64,000 nucleotides of DNA from Streptomyces soli. GTDB taxonomy: Bacteria > Actinomycetota > Actinomycetes > Streptomycetales > Streptomycetaceae. A program made the position numbers and the translations under genes. Positions 1 to 8,754 of the stretch are shown here, piece after piece. Below the pieces are notes generated by a model. It had not been told where the DNA came from and made no database searches. It was given only the letters and a program-made list of their open reading frames with translations. Position 1 is the first letter of the stretch. Each line of letters starts with the position of its first letter. Where the stretch lies: contig NZ_RJVR01000292.1 of NCBI RefSeq assembly GCF_003999195.1, positions 18,943 through 82,942 of the forward strand. Direction: 5' to 3'.

Positions 1-801
1 CGCGAGTACCACGGCGCCGGCCGCGGCGGCCCATGCCGGGTTCACCCCGGCAGCGGAGGCGAGCACGAAGCCGCCGAGGGTGCAGGCGACGATCACGACG
101 GTGAACACCGGCACCTGCGGCACCTCGTCGCCCGGCGGGGCCTGGGCCCCGGCGTCCAGATCGGTGCCGAAGAACCGGCGGAAGACCAGGTACTCGACGC
201 CGATCGCGGCCAGCCAGGGCAATGCCATCAGCGCGGCGAACCGGGTGAAGGCCAGCCCGCTTGCGGCGAACGCCAGGAGGTTGGTGAGGTTGGAGACCGG
301 CAGCAGTACGGACGCCGTGTTGGACAGGTGCGTACAGGCGTAGACGTGTGGCTTGGGCCGCGCCCCCAGGCGGGCGGCGGTGGCGAACACCACCGGGGTG
401 AGCAGCACCACCGTCGCGTCCAGGCTGAGCACGGCGGTGATCACCGAGGCGACGACGAAGACCTGGACCAGCAGCCGCCTGGGCCGCCCCGCCGCGCTCC
501 GGGCCATCCAGGCGCCGCACGCGCGGAACAGCCCGTCGTCGTCGCACAGTTGCGCCAGCACCAGTACCGCCGCCAGGAAGCCGATCACCGGTCCGAGCCG
601 CTCCGCCTCCGCCTGGGCGTGGTCCAGCGAGATCGCGCCGGTGACGATGACCAGGCCGGCCGCCGGGACCGCGACGACCGCTTCGGGCAGGCCCCAGGGG
701 CGTACCACCGCGCAGGCCAGCACGAGCAGCAACAGCACGGCGGAGAGCGCCTCCGCCAAAGCCGTGTTCAGGATCCGGTCCTCCGGTCGTTCGGTGTGCA
801 T
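1..801 (-). CDS. ArsB/SLC13-type membrane permease, C-terminus outside window
   Basis: The frame is open from an ATG at 801 down to base 1, giving 267 residues of an integral membrane protein that continues beyond the window. It starts MHTERPEDRILNTALAEAL and then alternates hydrophobic segments with short loops. The stretches SLDATVVLLTPVVFATAARL and PVSNLTNLLAFAASG are characteristic of the ArsB/SLC13 (ion transporter superfamily) fold, in which arsenite or organic anion permeases fall. Upstream in-frame extension is blocked by a stop, so 801 is the first usable ATG. It is divergent from the zinc ABC operon and shares its control region with Zur-box-like sites, so it may belong to the zinc regulon rather than to arsenic resistance. 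Substrate is unknown; family assignment is fairly sure. Confidence 0.75.
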   Translation of the reverse strand, partial: MHTERPEDRILNTALAEALSAVLLLLVLACAVVRPWGLPEAVVAVPAAGLVIVTGAISLDHAQAEAERLGPVIGFLAAVLVLAQLCDDDGLFRACGAWMARSAAGRPRRLLVQVFVVASVITAVLSLDATVVLLTPVVFATAARLGARPKPHVYACTHLSNTASVLLPVSNLTNLLAFAASGLAFTRFAALMALPWLAAIGVEYLVFRRFFGTDLDAGAQAPPGDEVPQVPVFTVVIVACTLGGFVLASAAGVNPAWAAAAGAVVLA

Positions 802-929
802 CGGTGAGGTGAGGTGGGTGGGGGTTCACCTCCACACGCTAGGGTCACCCGGCGCGGCCCCGAACCGGCCCGCGACCTGCCCGAGCCCCAGGGGGTTCAG
901 GCCCTGCTGACCCCGCCCCACCGCCGCGC

Positions 930-950
930 ACATGACAACGGTTCTCATGT
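930..950. promoter_or_regulatory. Zur-box-like palindrome 1
   Basis: A 21-bp near-perfect palindrome, ACATGA...TCATGT around AACGGTT, with mismatches only at the two positions flanking the core and at the centre. It resembles the actinobacterial Zur box (ATGAnAACGnTTnTCAT-like). It lies between the divergent permease (start 801) and the metal-binding lipoprotein (start 1097), and the operon downstream encodes a Zur. Zn-Zur repression of both directions is inferred. Confidence 0.6.
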
Positions 951-967
951 CGTTTAGAGTCAAGCCA

Positions 968-982
968 TGGCGATGATTTTCA
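968..982. promoter_or_regulatory. Possible second Zur box
   Basis: TGGCGATGATTTTCA agrees with the TGAAAATGATTTTCA Zur motif at 12 of 15 positions; the right half is intact and the left half is degraded. It is 115 bp upstream of the binding-protein start. Two sites of unequal strength would give graded zinc repression. This is pattern matching by eye only. Confidence 0.4.
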
Positions 983-1096
983 TATCACAGCTCTGGCCTA
1001 TGGTTTTGAAAGTCATTCCTATCTAGCGTGGAGGTGTCCGGAGGCGACCGGAGGACCGCTGCCGCGGCCCGGTCCCGACTGAGGAGACCCCGAACC

Positions 1097-2068
1097 ATGA
1101 GCGCTGCCCCCACCTCCCGCCGCGCCGCGCCCCGGCCGACCCGCTTCGCCTTCTGCGGGGCCGTGGCGGTGGCCGCGCTGACCGCCACCGCCTGCTCCAC
1201 GTCCTCCTCCACCGGGAGCAGCGCCTCGTCGTCCGGTTCGGGGAGCGGAAAGACCATCCAGGTGGTCGCGGCGGAGAACTTCTGGGGCAGCGTCGCCTCG
1301 CAGCTGGGCGGCAGCCATGCGAAGGTCACCAGCATCATCAACAACCCCGACGCGGACCCGCACGACTACGAGCCGACCGCAGCGGACGCCCGCACCGTGG
1401 CGGGCGCCCAGTACACGATCGTCAACGGGATCGGCTACGACACCTGGGCCGACAAGCTGCTCGCCGCCAACCCGGCCGACGGCCGTACCGGACTCAATGT
1501 CGGCGACGCGGTGGGCATCAAGCCCGGCGGCAACCCCCACCAGTGGTACTCCCCGGACAGCGTCCACCAGGTCATCGATAAGATCACGGCGGACTACAAG
1601 AAGATCGACCCGGCCGACGCCGCCGACTTCGACAAGCTGAAGAACACCTTCGAGACCAAGACCCTGGCCCCGTACAACCAGCTGATATCCGGCATCAAGG
1701 CGAAGTACGCGGGTACCCCCATCGGTGCCTCCGAGTCGATCGTGACCCCGCTGGCCGACGGGCTGGGCCTGAAGATGCTCACCCCGGCCTCCTTCCTGGG
1801 CGCGATCAGCGAGGGCACCGACCCCACGGCCGCCGACAAGGCGGCGATCGACCAGCAGATAGCCGACAAGAAGATCAAGATCTACGTCTACAACAGCCAG
1901 AACGCCACCCCTGACGTGCAGGCCCAGGTGAAGGCCGCCGAGGCGAAGGGCATCCCGGTGGCCACCGTCACCGAGACGCTCACCCCGGCCGGCGCCACCT
2001 TCCAGGCCTGGCAGGTCCGTCAGCTCCAGGGCATCGAGCAGGCCCTGGCCAAGGCCACCGGGAAGTGA
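1097..2068 (+). CDS. Zinc/manganese ABC transporter substrate-binding lipoprotein (ZnuA/TroA family)
   Basis: A 323-residue extracytoplasmic metal-binding protein of cluster A-I. The signal peptide ends in a lipobox (LTATAC, Cys33), followed by a Ser/Gly-rich linker. The family ligand motifs are visible: His89 in DPHDYEP and His148 in NPHQWYSP. The third and fourth ligand positions fall on Glu213 (ASESIV) and near Glu293 (TETLTP), and there is no His-rich metal loop as in proteobacterial ZnuA. The ATG at 1097 follows GAGGAG and precedes the signal peptide at the right distance; the frame is open a little further upstream but without a signal-like sequence. It is the first gene of a five-gene operon ending in zur and its stop overlaps the ATPase start. 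Zinc is favoured because of the Zur boxes and linked zur; Mn is possible. Confidence 0.85.
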   Translation: MSAAPTSRRAAPRPTRFAFCGAVAVAALTATACSTSSSTGSSASSSGSGSGKTIQVVAAENFWGSVASQLGGSHAKVTSIINNPDADPHDYEPTAADARTVAGAQYTIVNGIGYDTWADKLLAANPADGRTGLNVGDAVGIKPGGNPHQWYSPDSVHQVIDKITADYKKIDPADAADFDKLKNTFETKTLAPYNQLISGIKAKYAGTPIGASESIVTPLADGLGLKMLTPASFLGAISEGTDPTAADKAAIDQQIADKKIKIYVYNSQNATPDVQAQVKAAEAKGIPVATVTETLTPAGATFQAWQVRQLQGIEQALAKATGK

Positions 2069-2991
2069 CCGTGAAGCCGACAGCACGGGTCCGCGAGGCC
2101 TCGCAGCAGACCGACCCCCAGCGGTCCCCGGCGCCCGCGAGGTCCCCCTCCGGAACCGTGGTGTCGCTGCGGGACGCGGCGGTGCGGGTCAGCGGCCGCA
2201 CCCTGTGGTCGGGGGTCGAACTGGACGTCGGCGCAGGCGAGTTCGTCGCCGTACTCGGGCCGAACGGGGTGGGCAAGTCCACCCTGGTGAAGGTCCTGCT
2301 CGGCGTGCTGCCGACCGCCGCCGGCGAGGTGCGGGTCCTCGGCGAGCAGCCCGGGCAGGCAGGGCAGCGGGTCGGATATCTGCCGCAGCGCCGCAGTTTC
2401 GACGCCTCCCTGCGCATGCGCGGCACCGACATCGTGCGGCTCGGCTGGGACGGCGACCGCTGGGGAGTGCCGCTGCCGGGGCGGTTCGGAGCGCGTCGCA
2501 AGGCCGCGGCGCGCCGGATCGCCGAGGTGATCGAGCTGGTCGGGGCGGCGTCGTACGCGCATCGCCCGATAGGGCAGTGCTCCGGCGGGGAGCAGCAGCG
2601 GCTGCTGATCGCCCAGGCTCTCGTACGCCGCCCGGAGCTGCTGCTGCTCGACGAGCCGCTGGACAGCCTCGACCTGCCGAACCAGGCCGCTGTGGCCGCA
2701 CTGGTCGGCCGGATCTGCCGGGAGGAGGGGGTGACGGTGATCATGGTCGCGCACGATGTGAACCCGATCCTCTCCCGCCTGGACCGTGTGGTGTATCTCG
2801 CCGAGGGCGGCGCGGTGTCGGGCGCCCCTGAGGAGGTCATCACCTCCGAGACGCTGTCGCGGCTGTACGGCACGCCGATAGAGGTACTGCGTACCTCCGA
2901 CGGCAGGCTCGTCGTCGTAGGGCAGCCGGAAGCGCCCGCCATCCACTCCGACCGGCACGCGGCGCCGGGAGCCGGGGAGGGGAAGCCATGA
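2065..2991 (+). CDS. Metal ABC transporter ATP-binding protein (ZnuC-like)
   Basis: A 308-residue ABC ATPase that powers uptake of the metal delivered by the upstream lipoprotein. Walker A GPNGVGKST lies at residues 65-73, the Q-loop near YLPQRR at 106, the signature SGGEQ at 173-177, Walker B LLLLDEP at about 192-198, and the switch histidine in VAHDVNP. The N-terminal 30 residues are a poorly conserved extension. The GTG at 2065 overlaps the previous stop (GTGA); a second GTG two codons on (2071) is equally possible. Two different permeases follow directly, so the transporter probably works as a heterodimeric channel with a homodimer of this ATPase. Confidence 0.87.
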   Translation: MTVKPTARVREASQQTDPQRSPAPARSPSGTVVSLRDAAVRVSGRTLWSGVELDVGAGEFVAVLGPNGVGKSTLVKVLLGVLPTAAGEVRVLGEQPGQAGQRVGYLPQRRSFDASLRMRGTDIVRLGWDGDRWGVPLPGRFGARRKAAARRIAEVIELVGAASYAHRPIGQCSGGEQQRLLIAQALVRRPELLLLDEPLDSLDLPNQAAVAALVGRICREEGVTVIMVAHDVNPILSRLDRVVYLAEGGAVSGAPEEVITSETLSRLYGTPIEVLRTSDGRLVVVGQPEAPAIHSDRHAAPGAGEGKP

Positions 2992-3890
2992 TGCTGCTGG
3001 CCGACACCTATCCGGCCTGGTCGTGGAACCTGGTGGCCGATCTGCGGCAGATGTGGGCGTTTCCCTTCATGGTCAACGCCTTCCGGGCAGGCACCGTCGT
3101 CGCCGTGGCGGCGGGGGTCATGGGCTGGTTCATGGTGCTGCGGCGGCAGAGCTTCGCCGGGCACACCCTGGCGGTCGTCGGCTTCCCCGGCGCGGCCGGC
3201 GCCACGCTGATCGGCGTCAGCGCCACCTACGGCTACTTCGCCTTCTGCCTGGCCGCAGCCCTGGTCATCGCCGCCATCCCCCGCGCCGGACGGTCCTCCG
3301 GCGGGCAGGAGTCGGCGCTGACCGGCGCCATCCAGGCGTTCCTGCTGGCCTGCGGCTTCCTGTTCACCGCCCTGTACCAGGGGCTGCTCGGCGGCGTCAC
3401 GTCCCTGCTGTTCGGCAGCTTTCTGGGCATCACGACCGCCCAGGTGTGGGTGCTGGCCGCCGTCGCGGCCGCCGTCCTCGCGACCCTCACCGTGATCGGA
3501 CGCCCGTTGCTGTTCTCCTCCGTCGACCCCGATGTCGCGGCCGGGCGCGGTGTCCCCGTACGCCTGCTGTCCACGGTGTTCCTCGTCCTGCTGGGCGCGG
3601 CGGCCGCCGAGGCGAGCCAGATCACCGGCACCCTGCTGGTGTTCGCCCTGCTGGTGATGCCGGCCGCCACCGCGCAGACGCTCACCGCCCGGCCGTCGCT
3701 CAGCCTCGCGCTGTCCGTGCTCATCGCGCTGGCGGTGACCTGGCTGGGCCTGATCGCCGCCTACTATTCGCCCTATCCCATCGGGTTCTACGTGACCACA
3801 CTGGCGTTCGCCGCCTACGTCCTGGCCCGCCTCGGCCGTGCGGCCGGGCAGGGCCTCCCCCGGCTCGTACCAGTGAGGGGCGCGTCATGA
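2988..3890 (+). CDS. Metal ABC transporter permease 1
   Basis: A 300-residue polytopic membrane protein of the ABC-3 (ZnuB/MntB) permease family. About eight hydrophobic segments are visible, with the typical LRRQSFAGHTLAVVGFPGAAGATL segment after the second helix, where the coupling helix precedes, and the ARGVPVRLLSTVFLVLLGAAAAEASQ region conserved in this family. The ATG overlaps the ATPase stop (ATGA), indicating translational coupling. The neighbouring second permease shares the same architecture and several identical motifs (for example RGVPVRLL), so the two came from a duplication. Streptomyces znu operons usually have one permease, so a heterodimeric pair resembles Mn/Zn systems of the MntCD or SitCD kind. 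Confidence 0.85.
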   Translation: MMLLADTYPAWSWNLVADLRQMWAFPFMVNAFRAGTVVAVAAGVMGWFMVLRRQSFAGHTLAVVGFPGAAGATLIGVSATYGYFAFCLAAALVIAAIPRAGRSSGGQESALTGAIQAFLLACGFLFTALYQGLLGGVTSLLFGSFLGITTAQVWVLAAVAAAVLATLTVIGRPLLFSSVDPDVAAGRGVPVRLLSTVFLVLLGAAAAEASQITGTLLVFALLVMPAATAQTLTARPSLSLALSVLIALAVTWLGLIAAYYSPYPIGFYVTTLAFAAYVLARLGRAAGQGLPRLVPVRGAS

Positions 3891-4759
3891 CGATCCTGGC
3901 CGCGTCCGGATGGACTGCCGCCCTCGGGCACCCGTTCTTCCAGCACGCGCTGCTCGCCGGCACCGCGATCGCCGCTGCGGCGGGCCTGACGGGCTACTTC
4001 CTGGTGCTGCGCGCGCAGGTCTTCACCGGTGACGCGCTGAGCCATGTCGCCTTCACCGGGGCGCTGGCGGCGCTGGCCCTCGGCTACGACCTCCGCATCG
4101 GCCTGTTCGCCGCCACCATCCTCATCGCCCTGCTGCTCGGCACTCTCGGCAAGCGGGGCCGGGCCGACGATGTGGCGATCGGCAGTGTCTTCTCCTGGAT
4201 CCTGGGCGTGGGCGTCTTCTTCCTCACCCTCTACACAACCAAGCGCAGCGCGGGCAACGGCGGTGCCGGGGTCAACGTGCTGTTCGGCTCGATCTTCGGC
4301 ATGTCCGCCGCGCAGGCCCTGACCGCGGCTCTGGTGGCGGCCGGCATCTGCGTCGCGGTGCTCACCATCGCCCGGCCGCTGCTGTTCGCCTCCGTCGACG
4401 AGGCGGTGGCGGCCGCCCGCGGTGTCCCCGTACGCCTGCTCGGCTTCGCCTTCCTGACGCTGGTCGGCGCCTGCGCGGCCGAGGCGACCCAGGCCGTCGG
4501 GGCGCTGCTGCTGCTCGGCCTGCTCGCCGCCCCTGCGGGGGCCGCCCAGCGGCTCACCGACCGGCCGTTCCGCGCGCTGGCCCTGTCCGCCGGGCTCGCC
4601 GTGGCCGCGATGTGGGTCGGGCTCGGTCTCAGCTACGCGGTGCCCAGCATGCCGCCGAGCTTCGGCATCATCGCGGCCGCCACCACCGCCTACGCCGCGA
4701 CCTTCCTCCCGGGGATCCGGAGGCGTACCGCGACGACCGTGGCGGGTCTGACGGCATGA
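3887..4759 (+). CDS. Metal ABC transporter permease 2
   Basis: A 290-residue paralogue of the preceding permease. It keeps LRAQVFTGDALSHVAFTGAL, the classical ABC-3 motif with the DALSH sequence that is seen in ZnuB proteins, whereas permease 1 has GHTL in that place. The later motif RGVPVRLLGFAFLTLVGACA is shared. The start ATG overlaps the stop of permease 1 and its own stop overlaps the zur start, so all five genes are read as one unit. A heterodimeric membrane channel with permease 1 is inferred. Confidence 0.85.
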   Translation: MTILAASGWTAALGHPFFQHALLAGTAIAAAAGLTGYFLVLRAQVFTGDALSHVAFTGALAALALGYDLRIGLFAATILIALLLGTLGKRGRADDVAIGSVFSWILGVGVFFLTLYTTKRSAGNGGAGVNVLFGSIFGMSAAQALTAALVAAGICVAVLTIARPLLFASVDEAVAAARGVPVRLLGFAFLTLVGACAAEATQAVGALLLLGLLAAPAGAAQRLTDRPFRALALSAGLAVAAMWVGLGLSYAVPSMPPSFGIIAAATTAYAATFLPGIRRRTATTVAGLTA

Positions 4760-5190
4760 GAGAGGACCAGGCGGCTCCCCCGCCCGCCGACGTCGAGCTG
4801 ATCGGCCGCCGGACGCCGCAGCGCAGCACTGTGCTGGGTGCCCTGATCGGCAGCGCCGAGTTCCTCAGTGCCCAGGCCCTGCACCTGCGGCTGCTGGCCG
4901 CGGGCGAGCACGTCGGGCTGAGCACCGTGTACCGCACGCTCACCGCCCTCGCCGAGGCCGGCCGCGCCGACGTCGTACGCGACCCGGGCGGCGAGCGGCT
5001 CTTCCGCTACCGCCCGAGCCCGCAGCACCGGCACTACCTGCTCTGCCGTGTCTGCGGGACCGGCCTGCCCGTCGACTCCTCCCTCGTCGGGTCCTGGGCC
5101 GCCGGGATCTCCGCCTCCTCGGGCTTCGCCGACGTCCAGCACACCGTGGAACTCACCGGCACGTGCCCGGATTGCCTGCGAGAGCAGTGA
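4756..5190 (+). CDS. zur: Zinc uptake regulator, Fur family
   Basis: A 144-residue Fur-family repressor. The winged-helix part contains the canonical TPQRSTVLGAL and GLSTVYRTLTALAEAG recognition helix region (residues 20-69). The metal-binding half has His91 and His93 in PQHRHYLLC, the structural zinc cysteines C97/C100 and C137/C140 (CxxC...CPDC), and His129. The length fits Zur. With zinc bound it should sit on the boxes at 930-982 and shut down its own operon. The ATG overlaps the permease stop. Linkage to the zinc transporter and the TVYRTL signature favour Zur over Fur or Nur. Confidence 0.88.
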   Translation: MREDQAAPPPADVELIGRRTPQRSTVLGALIGSAEFLSAQALHLRLLAAGEHVGLSTVYRTLTALAEAGRADVVRDPGGERLFRYRPSPQHRHYLLCRVCGTGLPVDSSLVGSWAAGISASSGFADVQHTVELTGTCPDCLREQ

Positions 5191-5296
5191 GGCGGGGGCA
5201 CCCTCGTCTCACTCCGGCGCGTTCGGCCCCGGCAAGCACTGACGGCACAGCCGCAACGACGAACATGCCTGAGGCCTCGCGAGGCACAATGCCCTC

Positions 5297-7183
5297 GTGA
5301 CGGATTCTGCGGCTCCCTCGTCGTTCTTCGGGCGGACTTCCAGCAGTGGCGAGGGCCGGACGCCTCTGAGGGCCTTCCTGAGGACCGAGACCGGCAGTGC
5401 GACGGTGCTGCTGGCCGGGACGCTCGCCGCCCTCGCCTGGGCCAACATCGGGCACGCGTCGTACGAGGACTTCTGGAACACGCGGCTCTCGGTCCTGGTC
5501 GGGGGCCGGGGGGTGTCGCTGACGCTGCGCGAATGGGTGAACAGCGGGCTGATGACGTTGTTCTTCTTCGTCGTCGGGCTGGAGGCGCGCCGCGAGTTCG
5601 ACATGGGCGAGCTGCGGGAGCGGCGGCGGGTGACGCTGCCGTTGATCGCGGGCGTGAGCGGCATGCTCGTGCCGATCGCGGTCTTTCTCGCCATCAACGC
5701 CGGCCGCTCCTCGGCGCACGGCTGGGGCGCCGCGATGTCGACGGACACCGCCTTCGCGCTCGGCATGCTCGCGCTGCTCGGTTCTCGGTTCCCCAGCCGG
5801 CTGCACACCTTCATCCTCACCATCGCCGTCGTCGACGACCTGGTCGCGCTCGGGGTGATCGCGGTCGCCTACAGCGAGCACGTCACCCTGCCCCCGCTGC
5901 TGGTGGCGCTCGGGATCTTCGGCGTGATCCTGCTGATCCGCGCGGCCGGTATGCGGTCGGGTCCGGTGTTCGGGGTGCTCGGGGCGGCGGTCTGGGTGGC
6001 GTTGCTGAAGTCCGGTGTGGACCCGGTGGTGGTCGGCCTGGCGCTGGGGCTGCTGACGTACGCGTATCCGGCGGCGCGCATCGACCTGGAACGGGCGAGC
6101 GGCCTGTTCCGCGCCTTCCGCGAGCAGCCGACGCCCGAGCTGGAGCGGTCGGTGCGCCAGGGGCTGGCGTCGGCGGTGTCGCCCAACGAGCGGCTGCAGC
6201 AGCTGTACCACCCCTGGACCAGCTATGTGATCGTGCCGCTGTTCGCCCTCGCGAACGCGGGCATCGCGATCAACGGCGATCTGCTGGGCCGCGCCTTCAC
6301 CTCGCCGGTGACGCTCGGCATCCTGTGCGCGTACGTGCTGGGCAAGCCGCTCGGCATCATCGGCACCACGTGGCTGACGATTCGCCTCAGCCGCGGCCGA
6401 CTGGCCCCGCAGGTCGGCTGGGGAGCCGTGGCGGGCGGTGGCACGATCGCCGGGGTCGGCTTCACCGTGTCGCTGCTGATCGCCACCCTCGCCTTCCAGG
6501 GCGATCGGCTCGACGAGGCGAAGATCGGCATCCTCAGCGCGGTGGTCTGCTCCTTCGCCGCCACCTGGGCCATCGCCCTGGTCATCGGGGCCCTACCGCC
6601 ACGCAGCCGCGCACGGGCCCTGGTCGGCACGGCCGAGAGCATCATCGACCTCGCCGCCCCGGTCGACCCGGACCGCGACCATCTGCGCGGGCCCAAGGAG
6701 GCGCTGGTGACCGTTGTCGAGTACGGCGACTTCGAGTGCCCCTACTGCGGCCAGGCCGAGCCGGTCGTCCGCGAACTGCTGGCCGACCACGGCGACGTAC
6801 GTTACGTCTGGCGGCACCTGCCGCTGCCCGATGTCCACCCCCACGCCCAGCTTGCCGCCGAGGCGGCGGAGGCGGCGGGCCAGCAGGGTGCCTACTGGGA
6901 GATGCACGATCTGCTCATGGACAACCAGGACGCCCTGGAGATCCGCGACCTGCTGCGTTACGCCGAGCAGCTGAACCTCGACATGGAACGCTTCCGCCGG
7001 TGCCTGCACCAGCGCCCAGGGGCCGCCCGGGTCGCCGAAGACGTCGAGTCGGCGGACCTCAGCGGTGTCTCCGGGACTCCCAGCTTCTTCATCAACGGCC
7101 GCCGCCACGTGGGTGCGTACGACATCGACGCGCTGACCGCCGCTGTGCGGGCGGCCAAGGTGCGGGCCGCGCTGACGCGCTGA
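5297..7183 (+). CDS. nhaA: NhaA Na+/H+ antiporter fused to a DsbA-type thioredoxin domain
   Basis: A 628-residue fusion. Residues about 25-420 form the NhaA antiporter with the acidic pair Asp180-Asp181 in AVVDDLVAL and the [16 protein letters not shown] signature; it would export Na+ in exchange for protons. Residues about 435-628 form a DsbA-like domain beginning [15 protein letters not shown], with a CPYC redox motif at Cys481/Cys484 and the cis-Pro region [10 protein letters not shown]. Such fusions are known in actinobacteria; the redox partner and the side of the membrane on which the thioredoxin domain lies are not evident. The GTG at 5297 gives a 25-residue polar N-terminus before the first helix. 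It is a single gene between zur and the convergent NAD kinase. Confidence 0.9.
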   Translation: MTDSAAPSSFFGRTSSSGEGRTPLRAFLRTETGSATVLLAGTLAALAWANIGHASYEDFWNTRLSVLVGGRGVSLTLREWVNSGLMTLFFFVVGLEARREFDMGELRERRRVTLPLIAGVSGMLVPIAVFLAINAGRSSAHGWGAAMSTDTAFALGMLALLGSRFPSRLHTFILTIAVVDDLVALGVIAVAYSEHVTLPPLLVALGIFGVILLIRAAGMRSGPVFGVLGAAVWVALLKSGVDPVVVGLALGLLTYAYPAARIDLERASGLFRAFREQPTPELERSVRQGLASAVSPNERLQQLYHPWTSYVIVPLFALANAGIAINGDLLGRAFTSPVTLGILCAYVLGKPLGIIGTTWLTIRLSRGRLAPQVGWGAVAGGGTIAGVGFTVSLLIATLAFQGDRLDEAKIGILSAVVCSFAATWAIALVIGALPPRSRARALVGTAESIIDLAAPVDPDRDHLRGPKEALVTVVEYGDFECPYCGQAEPVVRELLADHGDVRYVWRHLPLPDVHPHAQLAAEAAEAAGQQGAYWEMHDLLMDNQDALEIRDLLRYAEQLNLDMERFRRCLHQRPGAARVAEDVESADLSGVSGTPSFFINGRRHVGAYDIDALTAAVRAAKVRAALTR

Positions 7184-7193
7184 CTCAGGCGGT

Positions 7194-8054
7194 CTACTCG
7201 GCCTCCGCCGACCCTGTGATCCGGAGTTTGCGCTGGGTGCGCTGGTAGAAGGTGGTACGCCCCAGGCGTACCACCGTGGCCGCGTCGGGGACCATGGTGA
7301 CCTCGATGATCTCGCCCGGGCACACCCGGCCCACCAGCCGGCCGTCGGCTTCGACCGCCAGCTCACCGCTGGTGAGGAGCACTTCGAGGGCGAGTTTCTC
7401 GCCGCTGGAGAGGAACAGGGAACGGTTGAAGGCCGAGTGCGGCGCGACGGGGGTGACCAGCAGCCCTTCGGCGCTCGGCGAGACGATCGGGCCGCCGGCG
7501 GAGAAGCTGTAGGCGGTCGACCCCGTGGGGGTGGCCACGATCACCGCGTCGGCGGCGTAGCTCACGAAGGGGTGCCCCTCGACCCGCAGCCCCACGGCGG
7601 CCGAGAGCTGTCCGGGGCTGCGGACCAGCACGATGTCGTTGAGGGCCAGCTCATCCCGGCCGCCGATGGTGGCGCGGACCCCGGACCGGGGCTCCAGAGT
7701 GAAGCGATGCCCGTCGATGGCCGACAGCGCTTCCGGTACGTCCGGGATGTCGACCTCGGCGAGGAACCCCAGCCTGCCGACGTTGACCCCCAGGACCGGC
7801 GCGCTGCCGCCGGAGGCGAGCCGCATCGCCCGGAGCATCGTTCCGTCCCCGCCCAGGCTCAGGATCAGATCCGCCCGCCGGGAGAGCTCCTCCGGCTCGA
7901 CGGCCACCGCCGCGGGGTGGATACGCGTCGCCTCACCGGCCAGGCCGAGTACCTGGGCACCCCGGTCCCTGGTCCAGTCCGTGATCGTCTGGATCGTGGA
8001 AAAGCAGTCCCTGCGCGGGTGCAACACCACACCGACGGCGCCGATCATTCCCAT
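7194..8054 (-). CDS. nadK: NAD kinase
   Basis: A 286-residue cytosolic kinase that phosphorylates NAD to NADP. The family motifs are present in order: GGDGT at residues 68-72, NVGRLGFLAEVD, the ALNDIVLVR segment (NE/D position), and PTGSTAYSFSAGGPIV in the glycine-rich loop. The ATG at 8054 is preceded by AGGAG at a good distance; further upstream in-frame codons have no family similarity. It is convergent with nhaA, with ten bases between stops, and divergent from the SnoaL gene. Streptomycetes carry more than one NAD kinase, and this monocistronic copy may be an accessory one. Confidence 0.9.
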   Translation of the reverse strand: MGMIGAVGVVLHPRRDCFSTIQTITDWTRDRGAQVLGLAGEATRIHPAAVAVEPEELSRRADLILSLGGDGTMLRAMRLASGGSAPVLGVNVGRLGFLAEVDIPDVPEALSAIDGHRFTLEPRSGVRATIGGRDELALNDIVLVRSPGQLSAAVGLRVEGHPFVSYAADAVIVATPTGSTAYSFSAGGPIVSPSAEGLLVTPVAPHSAFNRSLFLSSGEKLALEVLLTSGELAVEADGRLVGRVCPGEIIEVTMVPDAATVVRLGRTTFYQRTQRKLRITGSAEAE

Positions 8055-8132
8055 GCGCCCGCTCCTAGCTCTCCGGCCCCCTCCAGTGAGGCACAGACCC
8101 CTCGGCCGGGCAAGCCCCCGTCCTCGTGGCCC

Positions 8133-8157
8133 TTCCTGGGGGCGCCACCCCCAGGAA
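8133..8157. repeat. Perfect 10-bp-stem hairpin in a divergent intergenic region
   Basis: TTCCTGGGGG (8133-8142) pairs with CCCCCAGGAA (8148-8157) across a five-base loop. It has terminator shape but sits between two divergently transcribed genes, where a terminator is not expected. It resembles the CCTGGGGG...CCCCCAGG modules of the dispersed repeats elsewhere in the window, so it may be a repeat rather than a terminator. Confidence 0.5.
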
Positions 8158-8238
8158 GACACGTCCTGCCCCCCTCGCCCGCCCGACGGCTTCTGGGCGG
8201 AAGAGAGCGCCTGCCCCGCAGCTCACCGAGGAGACCCC

Positions 8239-8601
8239 CTGCCCGCCACCGCCGACGTCGAACAGTGGATCAAGCAGTACGAGCACGCCTGGCGCACCAA
8301 CGACCCCGACGACATCCAGGCCCTTTTCACCTCCGGCGCCGAATACCACGAATGGCCCTACGCGACCTCATGGATCGGACGAAAGGAGATCGTCGAGGGC
8401 TGGCTGGGACGCGAACACATGCAGACAGGCGGCTGGACCTTCGATTCGTCGATCCTGACCATCAACGGCGACACCGCCGCCGTCGAAGGGACCGGCGTCT
8501 ACCAGGAGTACGGGACTTTCGCCAACCTGTGGATCGTCACCTTCGCCGACGACGGCCGCTGCGCCATCTTCCGCATGTGGAACAACGAAGTTGAGAGCTG
8601 A
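8239..8601 (+). CDS. SnoaL-like (NTF2 fold) protein, probable CTG start
   Basis: A 120-residue protein with the alpha+beta-barrel pattern of the SnoaL/NTF2 superfamily: WIKQYEHAWRTNDPDDIQAL, then YHEWPYATSWIGRKEIVEGW and a terminal beta sheet ending VTFADDGRCAIFRMWN. Members are small-molecule isomerases, hydrolases or binding proteins, and the substrate cannot be read from the sequence. A GAGGAG at 8228-8233 lies five bases before CTG at 8239, and the codons after it begin the conserved fold, so a CTG start is the best fit. In-frame alternatives are ATG at 8053 and GTG at 8086, but they add a repeat-derived, proline-rich extension and lack a ribosome site. Confidence 0.7.
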   Translation: MPATADVEQWIKQYEHAWRTNDPDDIQALFTSGAEYHEWPYATSWIGRKEIVEGWLGREHMQTGGWTFDSSILTINGDTAAVEGTGVYQEYGTFANLWIVTFADDGRCAIFRMWNNEVES

Positions 8602-8754
8602 CCGCCGGAACCAAGGTCAGCACCCCCGAGCGCTGAGAGGATTAGGTAACGTCGCTTTATTCCGGATGACGTCGATCGGTAATTCCCACTGGCTGAAGTA
8701 GTACTCACAAGCAGCGTCGAAGTGTCAACCTCGGCGCCTCGCCTGGAGGACTTC

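Noticed and set aside
1019..2086. Long open frames antisense to the zinc binding protein and to nearly every other gene
   Set aside because: High GC content removes stop codons from non-coding frames; these frames are Arg/Pro/Gly/Ala-rich, lack family motifs and ribosome sites, and lie opposite clearly real genes.
8640..8665. GlnR box before the Nit1C cluster
   Set aside because: GGTAACG is compatible with one half-site, but the GAAAC half is replaced by TTATT-like sequence.
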